Of a stretch of 64,000 nucleotides of DNA, positions 1-8,798 are shown one piece after another. The stretch spans positions 248,001-312,000 of the forward strand of contig NZ_JRJE01000004.1 in NCBI RefSeq assembly GCF_000763295.1, read 5' to 3'. How positions within the stretch are numbered: position 1 is the first letter of the stretch; the number at the start of each line of letters is the position of its first letter. The notes under the pieces were generated by a model. The model saw only the letters and a program-made list of their open reading frames with translations, did no database searches and had not been told where the DNA came from. The DNA is from Thalassospira australica. Lineage in GTDB: Bacteria > Pseudomonadota > Alphaproteobacteria > Rhodospirillales > Thalassospiraceae. The position numbers and the translations under genes were made by a program.

Positions 1-1212
1 AGCCCAAAACGCCTGATCAGTGGCATTGCCGAACTTGACCGTGCCTGTGGTGGCGGCCTTGTGCCGGGGTCTGCGCTTTTGGTCGGTGGTGATCCGGGTA
101 TCGGCAAATCAACCATCTTGCTGCAAGCGGTCGGTGCGATGGCCGCAAAACATAAATGTGCCTATATCTCGGGCGAGGAAGCGGTTGATCAGGTCCGCAT
201 GCGCGCCGCCCGCCTTGGCCTTGAAAAATCCAAGGTCGAATTTGCTGCGGCCACCAGCCTGCGCGATATCATCACCACACTTGAAGCCAGCAATCATGAC
301 GTTGTCGTGATTGACTCGATCCAGACCATGTATGCTGACACCCTTGATAGTGCGCCTGGCACCGTTTCACAGGTGCGCGCCTGTGCGCTGGAACTGATCC
401 GGCTTGCCAAACGCAAGGGCTTTGCCGTGTTGCTTGTGGGTCACGTCACCAAGGAAGGCCAGATTGCCGGGCCACGTGTGCTTGAACATATGGTCGATAC
501 GGTTCTGTATTTCGAAGGCGAACGCGGCCATCAATTCCGCATTCTACGTGCGGTTAAAAACCGTTTCGGTGCGACCGATGAAATCGGCGTGTTTGAAATG
601 GGCGATGCCGGACTTGTCGAAGTCCCCAACCCTTCAGCCCTGTTTCTGGCAGATCGCGATTCCCCGGTCAGTGGCACAGCCGTTTTTGCCGGGCTTGAGG
701 GCACCCGCCCGATGCTTGTGGAAATTCAGGCACTGGTCGCACAATCTGCACTCGCCACCCCACGCCGTGCCGTGGTCGGGTGGGATTCTGCACGCATGAA
801 CATGATCCTGGCGGTACTGGATGCCCGTTGCGGTCTGGCACTGGGCCAATTTGATGTTTACCTGAACGTTGCGGGCGGATTGCGTGTGGGTGAACCGGCT
901 GCTGACATGGCCGTTGCTGCCGCCCTGATTTCGGCGGTTGCCGACACGCCAGTGCCCAATGAAACCGTGATTGTCGGTGAAATTGGCCTTTCGGGGGAAG
1001 TCCGCCCGGTCGGGCAACTCGAATCGCGGCTTAAAGAAGCCACCAAACTTGGCTTTGGCAACGCATATACGCCCAAAAGTGGCACACAGGGCAAGAAGAA
1101 GCTGTCGATCAAGGGCCTCAATCAAACTGAAATCGGCCATCTTCAGGATTTGGTAAACCTCTTCGGCGACGATGTGCGCGACAAGGTGCGTCCACGCGAA
1201 GGCATGTATTAA
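1..1212 (+). CDS. radA: DNA repair protein RadA (Sms), 5' end missing
   Basis: RadA is a RecA-like ATPase that helps process branched recombination intermediates. The reading frame is open from base 1, giving 403 residues; about 50-60 N-terminal residues, including the four-cysteine zinc finger usual in the family, lie outside the window. The Walker A motif GDPGIGKST is at residues 30-38 of the visible part, and the RadA-specific KNRFG motif follows in the second third. The C-terminal part (from about residue 230) is the Lon-protease-like domain, ending in a typical basic tail. An ATG-like reading from base 61 would be an internal GTG and is not the real start. cvpA follows 69 bp downstream in the same direction. 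Confidence 0.96.
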   Translation, partial: SPKRLISGIAELDRACGGGLVPGSALLVGGDPGIGKSTILLQAVGAMAAKHKCAYISGEEAVDQVRMRAARLGLEKSKVEFAAATSLRDIITTLEASNHDVVVIDSIQTMYADTLDSAPGTVSQVRACALELIRLAKRKGFAVLLVGHVTKEGQIAGPRVLEHMVDTVLYFEGERGHQFRILRAVKNRFGATDEIGVFEMGDAGLVEVPNPSALFLADRDSPVSGTAVFAGLEGTRPMLVEIQALVAQSALATPRRAVVGWDSARMNMILAVLDARCGLALGQFDVYLNVAGGLRVGEPAADMAVAAALISAVADTPVPNETVIVGEIGLSGEVRPVGQLESRLKEATKLGFGNAYTPKSGTQGKKKLSIKGLNQTEIGHLQDLVNLFGDDVRDKVRPREGMY

Positions 1213-1281
1213 ACAGCCTTTGCCGCACCAGCACCGCACAAGACACTACCGCGCAGACAGGCTGACAAGGTTTACGAATAA

Positions 1282-1968
1282 ATGGATTTCTCCGCCCTAC
1301 CCGATCTTGGCGCACGTGATGTGTTTGACCTGATTGTTGTCGGCATCTTGCTGATCTCGGGCGTGTTTGCCTTTTTCCGCGGTTTCATCCACGAAACCCT
1401 GTCGATGATGGGCTGGGTTGGGGCCGGTCTGGTTGCACTGTATGGCTATCCGGTTGCCCGTCCCTATGTGCGTGACCTGATCCCATCCGAACTGATTGCC
1501 GATCTGGCGACCGGTGTTGGCCTTTTCCTGATTTCGTTTTTGATTTTCTCGTTTATCAGTGGCCGGATTGGCCGGGCAGTTCAGAACTCGGGCCTTGATA
1601 GCCTTGATAGCACCCTTGGCTTTGTCTTTGGCCTTTTGCGCGGGGCATTGATTGTCTGCATCGGGTTTTTGGCGCTGTCGTGGCTTCTGCCCGCAGATTC
1701 ACAGCCTGACTGGGTGCGCGATGCCCGCACACGCCCGGTTCTGGAAGAAGGCGCCTTCCTGATCATGCGCATGGCACCTGACGAAATTTTCGATACCACC
1801 GCCCAAGAGCTTGAACGCGCTCAGCGTGAAGCCGATGCCAACGAACAAACCTATCGTCAACTTCTTGGCCCGGAACCAAAAGGGACTGGACCCGCGCCCC
1901 TAAACGGGTATACAAGGCCCTCGCGCGATGATTTGGATCGCCTGATCGAGGCGACCACCAACGAGTGA
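1282..1968 (+). CDS. cvpA: CvpA family membrane protein
   Basis: A 228-residue inner-membrane protein of the CvpA (colicin V production) family. Four hydrophobic segments can be seen in the first 140 residues (about 12-30, 38-55, 70-92 and 108-128). A polar, charged C-terminal tail follows that is longer than in E. coli CvpA. The family is needed for colicin V secretion in E. coli and is linked to envelope homeostasis; its molecular function is not settled. It lies 64 bp upstream of purF, the classic cvpA-purF arrangement, so the two are probably co-transcribed. Confidence 0.92.
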   Translation: MDFSALPDLGARDVFDLIVVGILLISGVFAFFRGFIHETLSMMGWVGAGLVALYGYPVARPYVRDLIPSELIADLATGVGLFLISFLIFSFISGRIGRAVQNSGLDSLDSTLGFVFGLLRGALIVCIGFLALSWLLPADSQPDWVRDARTRPVLEEGAFLIMRMAPDEIFDTTAQELERAQREADANEQTYRQLLGPEPKGTGPAPLNGYTRPSRDDLDRLIEATTNE

Positions 1969-1973
1969 GGCGT

Positions 1974-2030
1974 GTGGGTTTCGTAAGAGTAACGAACTCC
2001 GTGCGCCACCGGCGAGAGAGCGGAACCCAC
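1974..2030 (+). other. Possible structured RNA leader of purF
   Basis: The short cvpA-purF gap can fold as a compact three-way junction. An outer stem pairs GTGGGTT (1974-1980) with AACCCAC (2024-2030). It encloses hairpin TCGT/ACGA (1981-1984 with 1992-1995) and hairpin CGCC/GGCG (2004-2007 with 2011-2014). The purine-rich stretch GAGAGAGCGG, the only Shine-Dalgarno candidate for purF, lies inside, and the outer stem closes 2 nt before the ATG. I do not recognise it as a known riboswitch class. The pairing is seen; a regulatory role is inference. Confidence 0.35.
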
Positions 2031-2032
2031 TC

Positions 2033-3493
2033 ATGCTGACCACCAATCCATTTGATGACGACAAGCTACGTGAAGAATGTGGCGTCTTTGGCGTTTTTGG
2101 CTCCCCCGATGCGACGGCACTAACGGCCCTTGGCCTGCATGCGCTGCAACATCGTGGACAGGAAGCCGCAGGCATTGTGTCCTATGACGGCGAAGATTTT
2201 CCTGCCCACCGGGCATCCGGCCAGGTTGGTGATATCTTCGGTTCTGAAGATGTCATAAAAAGCCTTCCGGGGAACCGTGCCGTCGGGCATGTGCGCTATT
2301 CCACCGCAGGGGGCAAAGGCCTTCGCAATGTGCAGCCACTTTTCGCCGATTTTGAATTCGGCGGTCTGGCAATTGCCCATAACGGCAACCTGACCAACTC
2401 GCTTGCCGTGCGTGAACGCTTGGTCAAACGCGGTTCGATTTTTCAATCGACCTCGGACACCGAAACCTTCATTCACCTGATCGCCACCAGCCTGTATGAA
2501 AAGATCGTCGATCGTCTGATCGATGCAGTTCGTCAGGTCGAAGGGGCCTATTCCCTTGTCGTGATGACCCAGAAAAAACTGATCGGTGTGCGTGATCCGC
2601 TTGGTGTGCGTCCGCTGGTTCTGGGCAAGTTGAATGATGCCTATATCCTGTCATCAGAAACGGTTGGCCTTGATATCGTTGGCGCGGAATTTATCCGCGA
2701 CGTCGAACCGGGTGAAATCGTTGAAATCACCGAAAATGGCCTGCGTTCGATCAAGCCGTTCAAGAAACAGAAATCGCGTTTCTGCATTTTCGAGCATGTC
2801 TATTTCGCCCGCCCCGACAGCATTGTCGAAGGTACAAGCGTCTATGATGTGCGCAAGAACATTGGCCGCGAACTGGCCCGTGAATCCGCGGTTGAAGCCG
2901 ACGTTGTCGTGCCGATCCCCGATTCCGGGGTGCCATCGGCACTTGGTTACGCCGAAGAAAGCAAAATTCCGTTCGAACTTGGCATCATCCGTAACCATTA
3001 CGTCGGACGTACCTTTATCGAACCGACCGATCAGATCCGCCACCTTGGCGTGAAGCTGAAACATAACGCCAACCCCGGCAAACTTAAGGGCAAGCGCGTT
3101 ATTCTGGTCGATGACTCGATCGTACGCGGTACGACATCAACCAAGATTGTCGATCTGGTCCGTCAGGCTGGTGCGGCAGAGGTGCATATGCGCATCACCA
3201 GCCCACCGACCATGAACCCCTGCTTCTATGGTGTGGATACCCCGTCCAAAGACAAGTTGATGGCGGCCAATCACGACATCGAAAGCATGGCAAAACTGAT
3301 TGGTGTGGATAGCCTGGCCTTCGTTACCATCGATGGCCTGTATCGCGCCACCGGCCTTCCCGGCCGTGACAACGACGATCCGGCGTTCTGCGATGCCTGC
3401 TTCACCGGTGACTATCCGATCAAGCTCACCGACCATAATGCCGAAAACAAGGACCGCAAGCTCACCCAGCTAGTCGAAAGGCAGTCCGCATGA
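2033..3493 (+). CDS. purF: Amidophosphoribosyltransferase
   Basis: First committed enzyme of purine synthesis: converts PRPP and glutamine to 5-phosphoribosylamine. It has 486 residues. It begins with a 15-residue propeptide, and Cys16 (in EECGVFG) becomes the N-terminal nucleophile of the Ntn glutaminase domain. The PRPP-binding loop VILVDDSIVRGTTS lies in the C-terminal phosphoribosyltransferase domain. Cys251, Cys397, Cys453 and Cys456 match the four ligands of the [4Fe-4S] cluster in the Bacillus subtilis type enzyme once the propeptide is subtracted. This is therefore the propeptide-bearing, iron-sulfur class rather than the E. coli class. The stop overlaps the next gene's ATG. Confidence 0.98.
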   Translation: MLTTNPFDDDKLREECGVFGVFGSPDATALTALGLHALQHRGQEAAGIVSYDGEDFPAHRASGQVGDIFGSEDVIKSLPGNRAVGHVRYSTAGGKGLRNVQPLFADFEFGGLAIAHNGNLTNSLAVRERLVKRGSIFQSTSDTETFIHLIATSLYEKIVDRLIDAVRQVEGAYSLVVMTQKKLIGVRDPLGVRPLVLGKLNDAYILSSETVGLDIVGAEFIRDVEPGEIVEITENGLRSIKPFKKQKSRFCIFEHVYFARPDSIVEGTSVYDVRKNIGRELARESAVEADVVVPIPDSGVPSALGYAEESKIPFELGIIRNHYVGRTFIEPTDQIRHLGVKLKHNANPGKLKGKRVILVDDSIVRGTTSTKIVDLVRQAGAAEVHMRITSPPTMNPCFYGVDTPSKDKLMAANHDIESMAKLIGVDSLAFVTIDGLYRATGLPGRDNDDPAFCDACFTGDYPIKLTDHNAENKDRKLTQLVERQSA

Positions 3494-4203
3494 CCGGTAC
3501 CAAGCGGCTTGAAGGACGCGTCGCCCTGATCACCGGGGCATCGCACGGGATCGGCTGTGCAGTTGCCAAACGTTATGCCGCCGAAGGCGCGCATGTGATT
3601 GCGGTCGGCCGCAATGTCGGCGCGCTTGAAGAACTAAGCGACGAGGTAACCGATGCCGGTGGCAAGATCACCCTGCTGCCCCTCGATCTGACCATGTTTG
3701 ACAAGATCGATATGCTTGGTCCGACGATCTATGAGCGGTTTGGTAAGCTTGACATCGTAGTTGGCAATGCCGGGCTTTTGGGTGAAATCGCCCCGGTTGG
3801 TCATATTGATGCGCAGGTATTCACCAACACCTATGCAACCAATGTGACGGCGAACTTCCATCTGATCCGCACGACCGACAAGCTCTTGCAGCTTTCCGAC
3901 GCCGGTCGGGCGATCTTTGTGACCTCGAACGCATCCTCCAAGGGACGTGCCTTCTGGGGGCTATATGCCTCGACCAAGGCAGCCCTTGAAAGCCTTGTCC
4001 TTTCCTATGCCGAGGAACTTGCGGAAACAAAGGTCAGGGTCAACCTGCTTAATCCGGGCCGCATCCGCACCAAAATGCGCGCCGAAGCCTATCCGGGCGA
4101 AGATCCCCAAACCCTGCCGACACCGGAAAGCATCACCGATGTTTTCGTCGATCTGGCAGAAGCGTCCTGCACCAAACATGGTGAAGTGGTTGACGCTTAC
4201 TAA
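3490..4203 (+). CDS. Short-chain dehydrogenase/reductase
   Basis: A 237-residue classical SDR that starts inside the purF stop (ATGA overlap), so it is translationally coupled to purF. The Rossmann motif TGASHGIG (16-23) binds NAD(P), NAG is at 93-95, and the catalytic triad is Ser146, Tyr159 and Lys163 (YASTK). The substrate cannot be read from the sequence; the family includes FabG-like and E. coli YciK-type proteins. The coupling to purF suggests it is made with the purine enzyme but does not prove a shared pathway. Confidence 0.9.
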   Translation: MTGTKRLEGRVALITGASHGIGCAVAKRYAAEGAHVIAVGRNVGALEELSDEVTDAGGKITLLPLDLTMFDKIDMLGPTIYERFGKLDIVVGNAGLLGEIAPVGHIDAQVFTNTYATNVTANFHLIRTTDKLLQLSDAGRAIFVTSNASSKGRAFWGLYASTKAALESLVLSYAEELAETKVRVNLLNPGRIRTKMRAEAYPGEDPQTLPTPESITDVFVDLAEASCTKHGEVVDAY

Positions 4204-4224
4204 GTGTCGAAATATTGCAAATTC

Positions 4225-4255
4225 AAAGGCCGGGTTTTTGCCCGGCCTTTTTTAG
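4225..4255. terminator. Bidirectional rho-independent terminator
   Basis: Stem AAAGGCCGGG/CCCGGCCTTT (4225-4234 with 4241-4250) with a 6-nt loop and T runs on both strands. It sits between the convergent SDR and LysR genes and probably ends both transcripts. Confidence 0.85.
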
Positions 4256-5157
4256 TTCAAATCTACATTTTCAATACAGAAATCGAGGAACGCCCGCACG
4301 CGAGCAGGCATCAATCCACCCTGCCCGACATAAACCGCATGAATATCAACTCCTCCACCAGGATTGAATGTTTCGAGCAGAACACACAGCCTTCCGGCCA
4401 TCACATCGTCCCTGACATGGAAAGCAGCCAAACGCGCAATGCCGCCCCCCGCAACAGACAGCAGGCGCGCACTTTCCGCATCTCCAACACAGACCTTGCC
4501 ACCAGGCATGATGGTTTTGAGTGTCCCGTCATCATTGAACAACCATTCACTGACCGCACGCGGGAAGTTATAGCCGATCAATCGGTGGTCGCTTAGCTCC
4601 TCGATACTGTTTGGCGTGCCGAACGCGTCCAGATAGTTCGGTGATGCGACAATCACCATCGGACATTGCCCCAGCTTGCGTGCAATTAGCCCCGATGATT
4701 GCAAAGGACCGCTGCGGATCGCCACATCAGCCCGTTCCTCGTACAAATCCACGACCTTGTCACTAACTGTAATATCGAGATCAATATCAGGAAACTGCGC
4801 TTGAAACTTTGGCACAATCGGCAAGATACGATGCAACCCAACTGGCAGATTCACAGTGACACGAAGCCGGCCTTGAGGCTGCACCGCGCTTGCGGCCTCG
4901 TCCTCTGCATTGGTCAAATCCGCAAGAACATTTACCGCACGGTCATAAAACCGCTGACCTTCCGGTGTAAGCTGCAATTTTCGTGTTGAGCGATGTAACA
5001 ACCGCACACCAAGGCGGCCTTCAAGCCGTCGAACAAGCTTGCTTACGGCGGATGGGGTCATATTAAAATCACGGGCCGCAGCGGAAAAACCACCCCGTTC
5101 GACGACGCGGACATAGACTTCCATCTCCCCGGAGCGGTTCGTATCAAGGCGTACCAT
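4252..5157 (-). CDS. LysR-family transcriptional regulator
   Basis: A 301-residue LysR-type regulator. The N-terminal winged helix-turn-helix (about residues 10-65, with FSAAARDFNMTPSAVSKLVR) is followed by a periplasmic-binding-protein-like effector domain. The arrangement FSAAA...TPSAVSKLVRRLE...LLHRSTRKLQLTPEG is typical of the large group that controls adjacent divergent oxidoreductases. It is divergent from an aldo/keto reductase 106 bp away, which is its likely target. The start is the first ATG; no strong ribosome-binding site is visible. Confidence 0.92.
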   Translation of the reverse strand: MVRLDTNRSGEMEVYVRVVERGGFSAAARDFNMTPSAVSKLVRRLEGRLGVRLLHRSTRKLQLTPEGQRFYDRAVNVLADLTNAEDEAASAVQPQGRLRVTVNLPVGLHRILPIVPKFQAQFPDIDLDITVSDKVVDLYEERADVAIRSGPLQSSGLIARKLGQCPMVIVASPNYLDAFGTPNSIEELSDHRLIGYNFPRAVSEWLFNDDGTLKTIMPGGKVCVGDAESARLLSVAGGGIARLAAFHVRDDVMAGRLCVLLETFNPGGGVDIHAVYVGQGGLMPARVRAFLDFCIENVDLN

Positions 5158-5263
5158 TTGGAATTCAACTCACAAATAATGTTCCTTAAGTCGTACTAGT
5201 TGAAAATAACGTGTCTGTCCATATTCGCAGCAGTTCAAACGATCACCTGCAAGGAGATTGAAT

Positions 5264-6301
5264 ATGGAATACAGACAACTGGGTCGCTCGGGCCTTCGGG
5301 TTCCCGCCCTTTCACTGGGCACGGGCACCTTTGGCGGCCAAGGTCCGCTTTTCTCGAACTGGGGAACGACAGATGCCAATGAGGCAACAACCCTGATCGA
5401 TATCTGCCTGGAGCATGGATTGAACCTTTTTGACAGCGCCGATGTTTATTCTGATGGTGCATCTGAAACCGTTCTGGGTCACGCGATCAAGGGGCGGCGC
5501 GATCAGGTCATGATATCGACCAAACTCGGCCTGCCGATGGGCCAGGGCGCAAACGACTATGGTACGGCGCGCGGTCGCCTGATTACAGGGACCGAACAGG
5601 CCCTTTCGCGCCTTGGCACCGATTACATCGATCTGTTGCAACTTCATGCCTTTGATGCCAGCACACCGATTGAAGAAGTTCTTGTTACCCTTGATGATCT
5701 GATCCGGGCCGGAAAGATCCGGTATATCGGGGTATCGAACTTTGCCGGTTGGCAGATCATGAAATCGCTGTCGATTTCGGAACGCCAAGGTTTGTCACGC
5801 TATGTCGCCAATCAGGTCTACTATTCCTTGGTTGGTCGCGATTATGAATGGGACCTGATGCCCCTTGGCAAGGATCAAGGCTTGGGCACACTGGTCTGGA
5901 GCCCACTTGGCTGGGGGCGTCTGACCGGGAAAATCAGCCGTGACACCCCCATCCCGCCGCAAAGCCGATTGCATGAAACCAGCCAGTTCGGCCCACCCGT
6001 TGACGAGGCAAAGCTGTATGACATTGTTGATGTATTGGCAGAGATCGGCGGTGAAACTGGAAAGACCGTCCCGCAAGTTGCCATTAACTGGCTTCTGCAT
6101 CGCCCGACAGTCTCATCGGTGATCATCGGAGCCCGAAATCAGCAACAACTGATTGATAATCTTGGCGCTGTTGGATGGTCGCTGAGCGACGATCAGATCG
6201 TCCGCCTGGACCGGGTGAGCGAGCGCACACCGCCCTACCCACACTATCCCTATTACATACAGGATGGGTTTGCGCAGCTTAATCCGCCAATGACCGGCTA
6301 A
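5264..6301 (+). CDS. Aldo/keto reductase
   Basis: A 345-residue NADPH-dependent oxidoreductase of the aldo/keto reductase superfamily (TIM barrel). The catalytic tetrad is visible as Asp and Tyr in FDSADVYSDG, Lys in MISTKLGL, and His in LLQLHAFD. The C-terminal IIGARN motif is the cofactor-binding signature. The ATG at 5264 is preferred over an in-frame TTG at 5258 because an AAGGAG ribosome-binding site lies at 5251-5256, giving 7-nt spacing. Physiological substrate unknown; the divergent LysR gene suggests inducible expression. Confidence 0.92.
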   Translation: MEYRQLGRSGLRVPALSLGTGTFGGQGPLFSNWGTTDANEATTLIDICLEHGLNLFDSADVYSDGASETVLGHAIKGRRDQVMISTKLGLPMGQGANDYGTARGRLITGTEQALSRLGTDYIDLLQLHAFDASTPIEEVLVTLDDLIRAGKIRYIGVSNFAGWQIMKSLSISERQGLSRYVANQVYYSLVGRDYEWDLMPLGKDQGLGTLVWSPLGWGRLTGKISRDTPIPPQSRLHETSQFGPPVDEAKLYDIVDVLAEIGGETGKTVPQVAINWLLHRPTVSSVIIGARNQQQLIDNLGAVGWSLSDDQIVRLDRVSERTPPYPHYPYYIQDGFAQLNPPMTG

Positions 6302-6307
6302 AACCAT

Positions 6308-6345
6308 CCCGGTCCGGTAGGTTTGCCTTCCCCTCCCGGACCGGG
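6308..6345 (+). terminator. GC-rich hairpin after the aldo/keto reductase gene
   Basis: Perfect 10-bp stem CCCGGTCCGG/CCGGACCGGG (6308-6317 with 6336-6345) seven bases after the stop codon. It lacks a T run, so it may be a weak terminator or an mRNA 3'-end stabiliser. Confidence 0.45.
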
Positions 6346-6442
6346 AGAATGATTTATCCCAGCGCGCAAAGCATTTGATTGCATTTACCCACCCGGCATC
6401 GTTAGCATGGCTCAAACCCGTGACAACAAACAGGGACATGCC

Positions 6443-6919
6443 ATGAAATCGCATTTTCGTCGCCAGCACACCTTCTCCTTGATCGCCCTTGGTGCGTTTG
6501 GGGTGGGGATGCTTATTACTTCTGCGACACCAACACAGGCGGCAGATGACCAGCCAACCCTGTCCATGCCCAAAATAAATCCCGAACGCGGCAAGATGCT
6601 GTTTGCCGAGCGGGGCTGTGTGGTCTGCCATTCGGTCAACAATGTTGGCGGCACAAGTGGCCCGAGCCTGGATGCGTCAAATCTGAACATCCCGCGTGAA
6701 CCGTTTGAATTCTTTGCGCGCATGTGGCGTGGGGCGGATGCGATGCTTCATCTGCAGCAGGCTGACCTTGGCTATCAGATTGATTTCTCGGGACAGGATA
6801 TCGCCGACATTTTTGCGTTTGTCCAAGATGGCGAAGTACAGGAACGCTTCACCCAAAGCGATCTTCCCGCACACATCGGCGAGATCATTGATAACGGCCC
6901 GTCAATTCCGGCAGATTAG
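6443..6919 (+). CDS. Periplasmic monoheme cytochrome c
   Basis: A 158-residue c-type cytochrome. An N-terminal signal peptide (basic MKSHFRRQ, hydrophobic core, TQAADD cleavage region) directs it to the periplasm. There is a single haem site CVVCH, followed by a small class I-like fold. A Met in the RMWRGADAMLHL segment could be the distal ligand, but this is a guess. The ATG at 6443 is chosen over one at 6407 because a purine-rich AGGGA precedes it and it gives a canonical signal peptide. It converges with, and overlaps by 3 nt, the diguanylate cyclase gene. Redox partner unknown. Confidence 0.88.
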   Translation: MKSHFRRQHTFSLIALGAFGVGMLITSATPTQAADDQPTLSMPKINPERGKMLFAERGCVVCHSVNNVGGTSGPSLDASNLNIPREPFEFFARMWRGADAMLHLQQADLGYQIDFSGQDIADIFAFVQDGEVQERFTQSDLPAHIGEIIDNGPSIPAD

Positions 6920-8619
6920 ACCTTGGCACTTTCATCGCCAGTTTCGCCCAACGATCGATCGTCGGGCTGCTTCTTGGTATCCATGTCGTTATACACAACA
7001 ACCTTGTTCCGCCCCGTTTGCTTTGCGTGATAAAGCGCCTTGTCGGCACATTCCATCAACGACATGGATGTCAGGATCGGTTCTGAGATAAAGCATATTC
7101 CAAAGCTGCAGGTCACATTCAATTCCTTGCCATCGAACACAAACGGAAGTTCCTGTATTTTCGTGCGAAGACGTTCAACAAGGTTTGTCGTGCCGATCAC
7201 TTCCGCCTCAGGGATCACAATGCAGAATTCTTCGCCACCCACACGACCAAACAGGTCAGATGTCCGCAATGTGTGCTGCACGCTAAAGGCCAGGCCGATC
7301 AATACTTCGTCCCCTGCACCATGGCCGAATGTGTCGTTAATCCGTTTGAAGTGATCAATATCGAACATGACCACGGCAAGTTCACCGTTGTAACGCCGGG
7401 TGCGCGAAAATTCTTCGTCAAGGCGCTCGGTCAAATAGCGTCGGTTATGTACGCCGGTCAACGGATCACGTATGGATATTTCAAGAAGACGTCGATTGGC
7501 TTCATCAAGTTCACATGTTCGCTCATCAACCATGTCCTGCAGGTTTTCGCGAAAATCGCTTAACGAAGCAGACATTTCACCGAATGAGTTTCCAAGTTCC
7601 CTTGCCTCCCGCCAACTGGCGTCGAACTGTTGATAATCAAAGTCGCCTTCAATTACCCTGCGTGTCGACTGCCTGAGCTTTTCGACCGGGCGGGCAATGA
7701 CACCCGAAATCCAGAATGCCGCTGCGATTGCAAACACCATTACGCCCAAGCCAAGCACAATGAAATATCGATTGGACGCCTCGATAATTTGAGAAACCTC
7801 TGCCTCGTTGATCTTGGCAACAAGCCCCCAGTCCATTGACGGCAAATACCGTGTAGAGGCCATTACGGGAACGCCAAGGTAATCAGGGGCATTGGACATC
7901 AATATTTCATTCCCTAGGAGCGATTGGGTAATCGGCACATCACCACGATCCTTGGAAACTCTTCTACTGAACGCAGCATTGGCATCATATTTCAGGGGCA
8001 CGGCAAATACCGCCTCCCCCTCTTGCCCCCTTACCGCGAAAAGCCATTCGCCAGTCTCGCCAAGGCCGGTTCTGTCGTTGACAAGCTGAAGGATAAAATC
8101 AGCTGAAAAATCAATGATCATATATCCGACGAATTTGTCACCGGCATACATCCGCGACATGCTGCGCACTATAAGGTCTTGGGAATGAAGCAAAGTGGTC
8201 GTTCGTTCACGACCGACCAACAGTTCAGGGTCGAACGACGTTGCACGACGGTTGATCGAGGCAATGAACTGCCCGTTCGTGGCAAAAACGGTCATGTCCA
8301 AGATACTGTCCATCCCCAGATGCGCATCAATAAGACTCTGACCAATCTTGTCATACAGCACATAGTCGCGCGTTTCATCGAACGCTCGCATCTGTTGGCG
8401 CAGAAGATAATGGCTTGAAAGCAGGCTGACATTGTCGTTGATGCGATCAATTGCCCCTGTCAGACGCAGCTTAGCCAACTGGGAGATTGCGCTTAGCTTA
8501 TCCCCGATCTGAAGACGGTACTGAGAAGCCGTATAGGAATGCAAAATGCCAAAGCCAAAAAGCAGCGGCAGGACTGAAAGCGTCAGAAAGCAGACAATCA
8601 ATAGATGCTTTAGCCGCAT
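6916..8619 (-). CDS. Membrane diguanylate cyclase (GGDEF) with periplasmic sensor
   Basis: A 567-residue protein predicted to make cyclic di-GMP. A transmembrane segment at about 5-25 and another at about 285-308 flank a large periplasmic region that looks like a Cache-type sensor. A HAMP linker follows, then the GGDEF domain. The active site reads GGEEF (residues 461-465), and an RxxD product-inhibition site (Arg452-Asp455) stands the usual five residues upstream. The enzyme should therefore be active and feedback-inhibited. No EAL domain is present. Ligand unknown. Confidence 0.93.
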   Translation of the reverse strand: MRLKHLLIVCFLTLSVLPLLFGFGILHSYTASQYRLQIGDKLSAISQLAKLRLTGAIDRINDNVSLLSSHYLLRQQMRAFDETRDYVLYDKIGQSLIDAHLGMDSILDMTVFATNGQFIASINRRATSFDPELLVGRERTTTLLHSQDLIVRSMSRMYAGDKFVGYMIIDFSADFILQLVNDRTGLGETGEWLFAVRGQEGEAVFAVPLKYDANAAFSRRVSKDRGDVPITQSLLGNEILMSNAPDYLGVPVMASTRYLPSMDWGLVAKINEAEVSQIIEASNRYFIVLGLGVMVFAIAAAFWISGVIARPVEKLRQSTRRVIEGDFDYQQFDASWREARELGNSFGEMSASLSDFRENLQDMVDERTCELDEANRRLLEISIRDPLTGVHNRRYLTERLDEEFSRTRRYNGELAVVMFDIDHFKRINDTFGHGAGDEVLIGLAFSVQHTLRTSDLFGRVGGEEFCIVIPEAEVIGTTNLVERLRTKIQELPFVFDGKELNVTCSFGICFISEPILTSMSLMECADKALYHAKQTGRNKVVVYNDMDTKKQPDDRSLGETGDESAKV

Positions 8620-8734
8620 TTCCCGCCCCGGTCATATGATCATAAAAAGCTTATATGGATGTATATGAGAATGATAACACCGGTTGAACAGAACTATTCA
8701 ACAATAGTTGTAACTAATATGGCACGAACCCCAT

Positions 8735-8775
8735 AAAAAAAGCGCCCTTGGGTCTTCCCAAGGACGCTTTTAAAA
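8735..8775 (-). terminator. Rho-independent terminator of the der gene
   Basis: A stem of about 14 bp with one mismatch (AAAGCGCCCTTGGG with CCCAAGGACGCTTT), a 4-nt loop and a T run on the minus strand. It lies 24 bp past the der stop codon. Confidence 0.85.
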
Positions 8776-8798
8776 CCGTTCGGACATCAAAAAACGAA

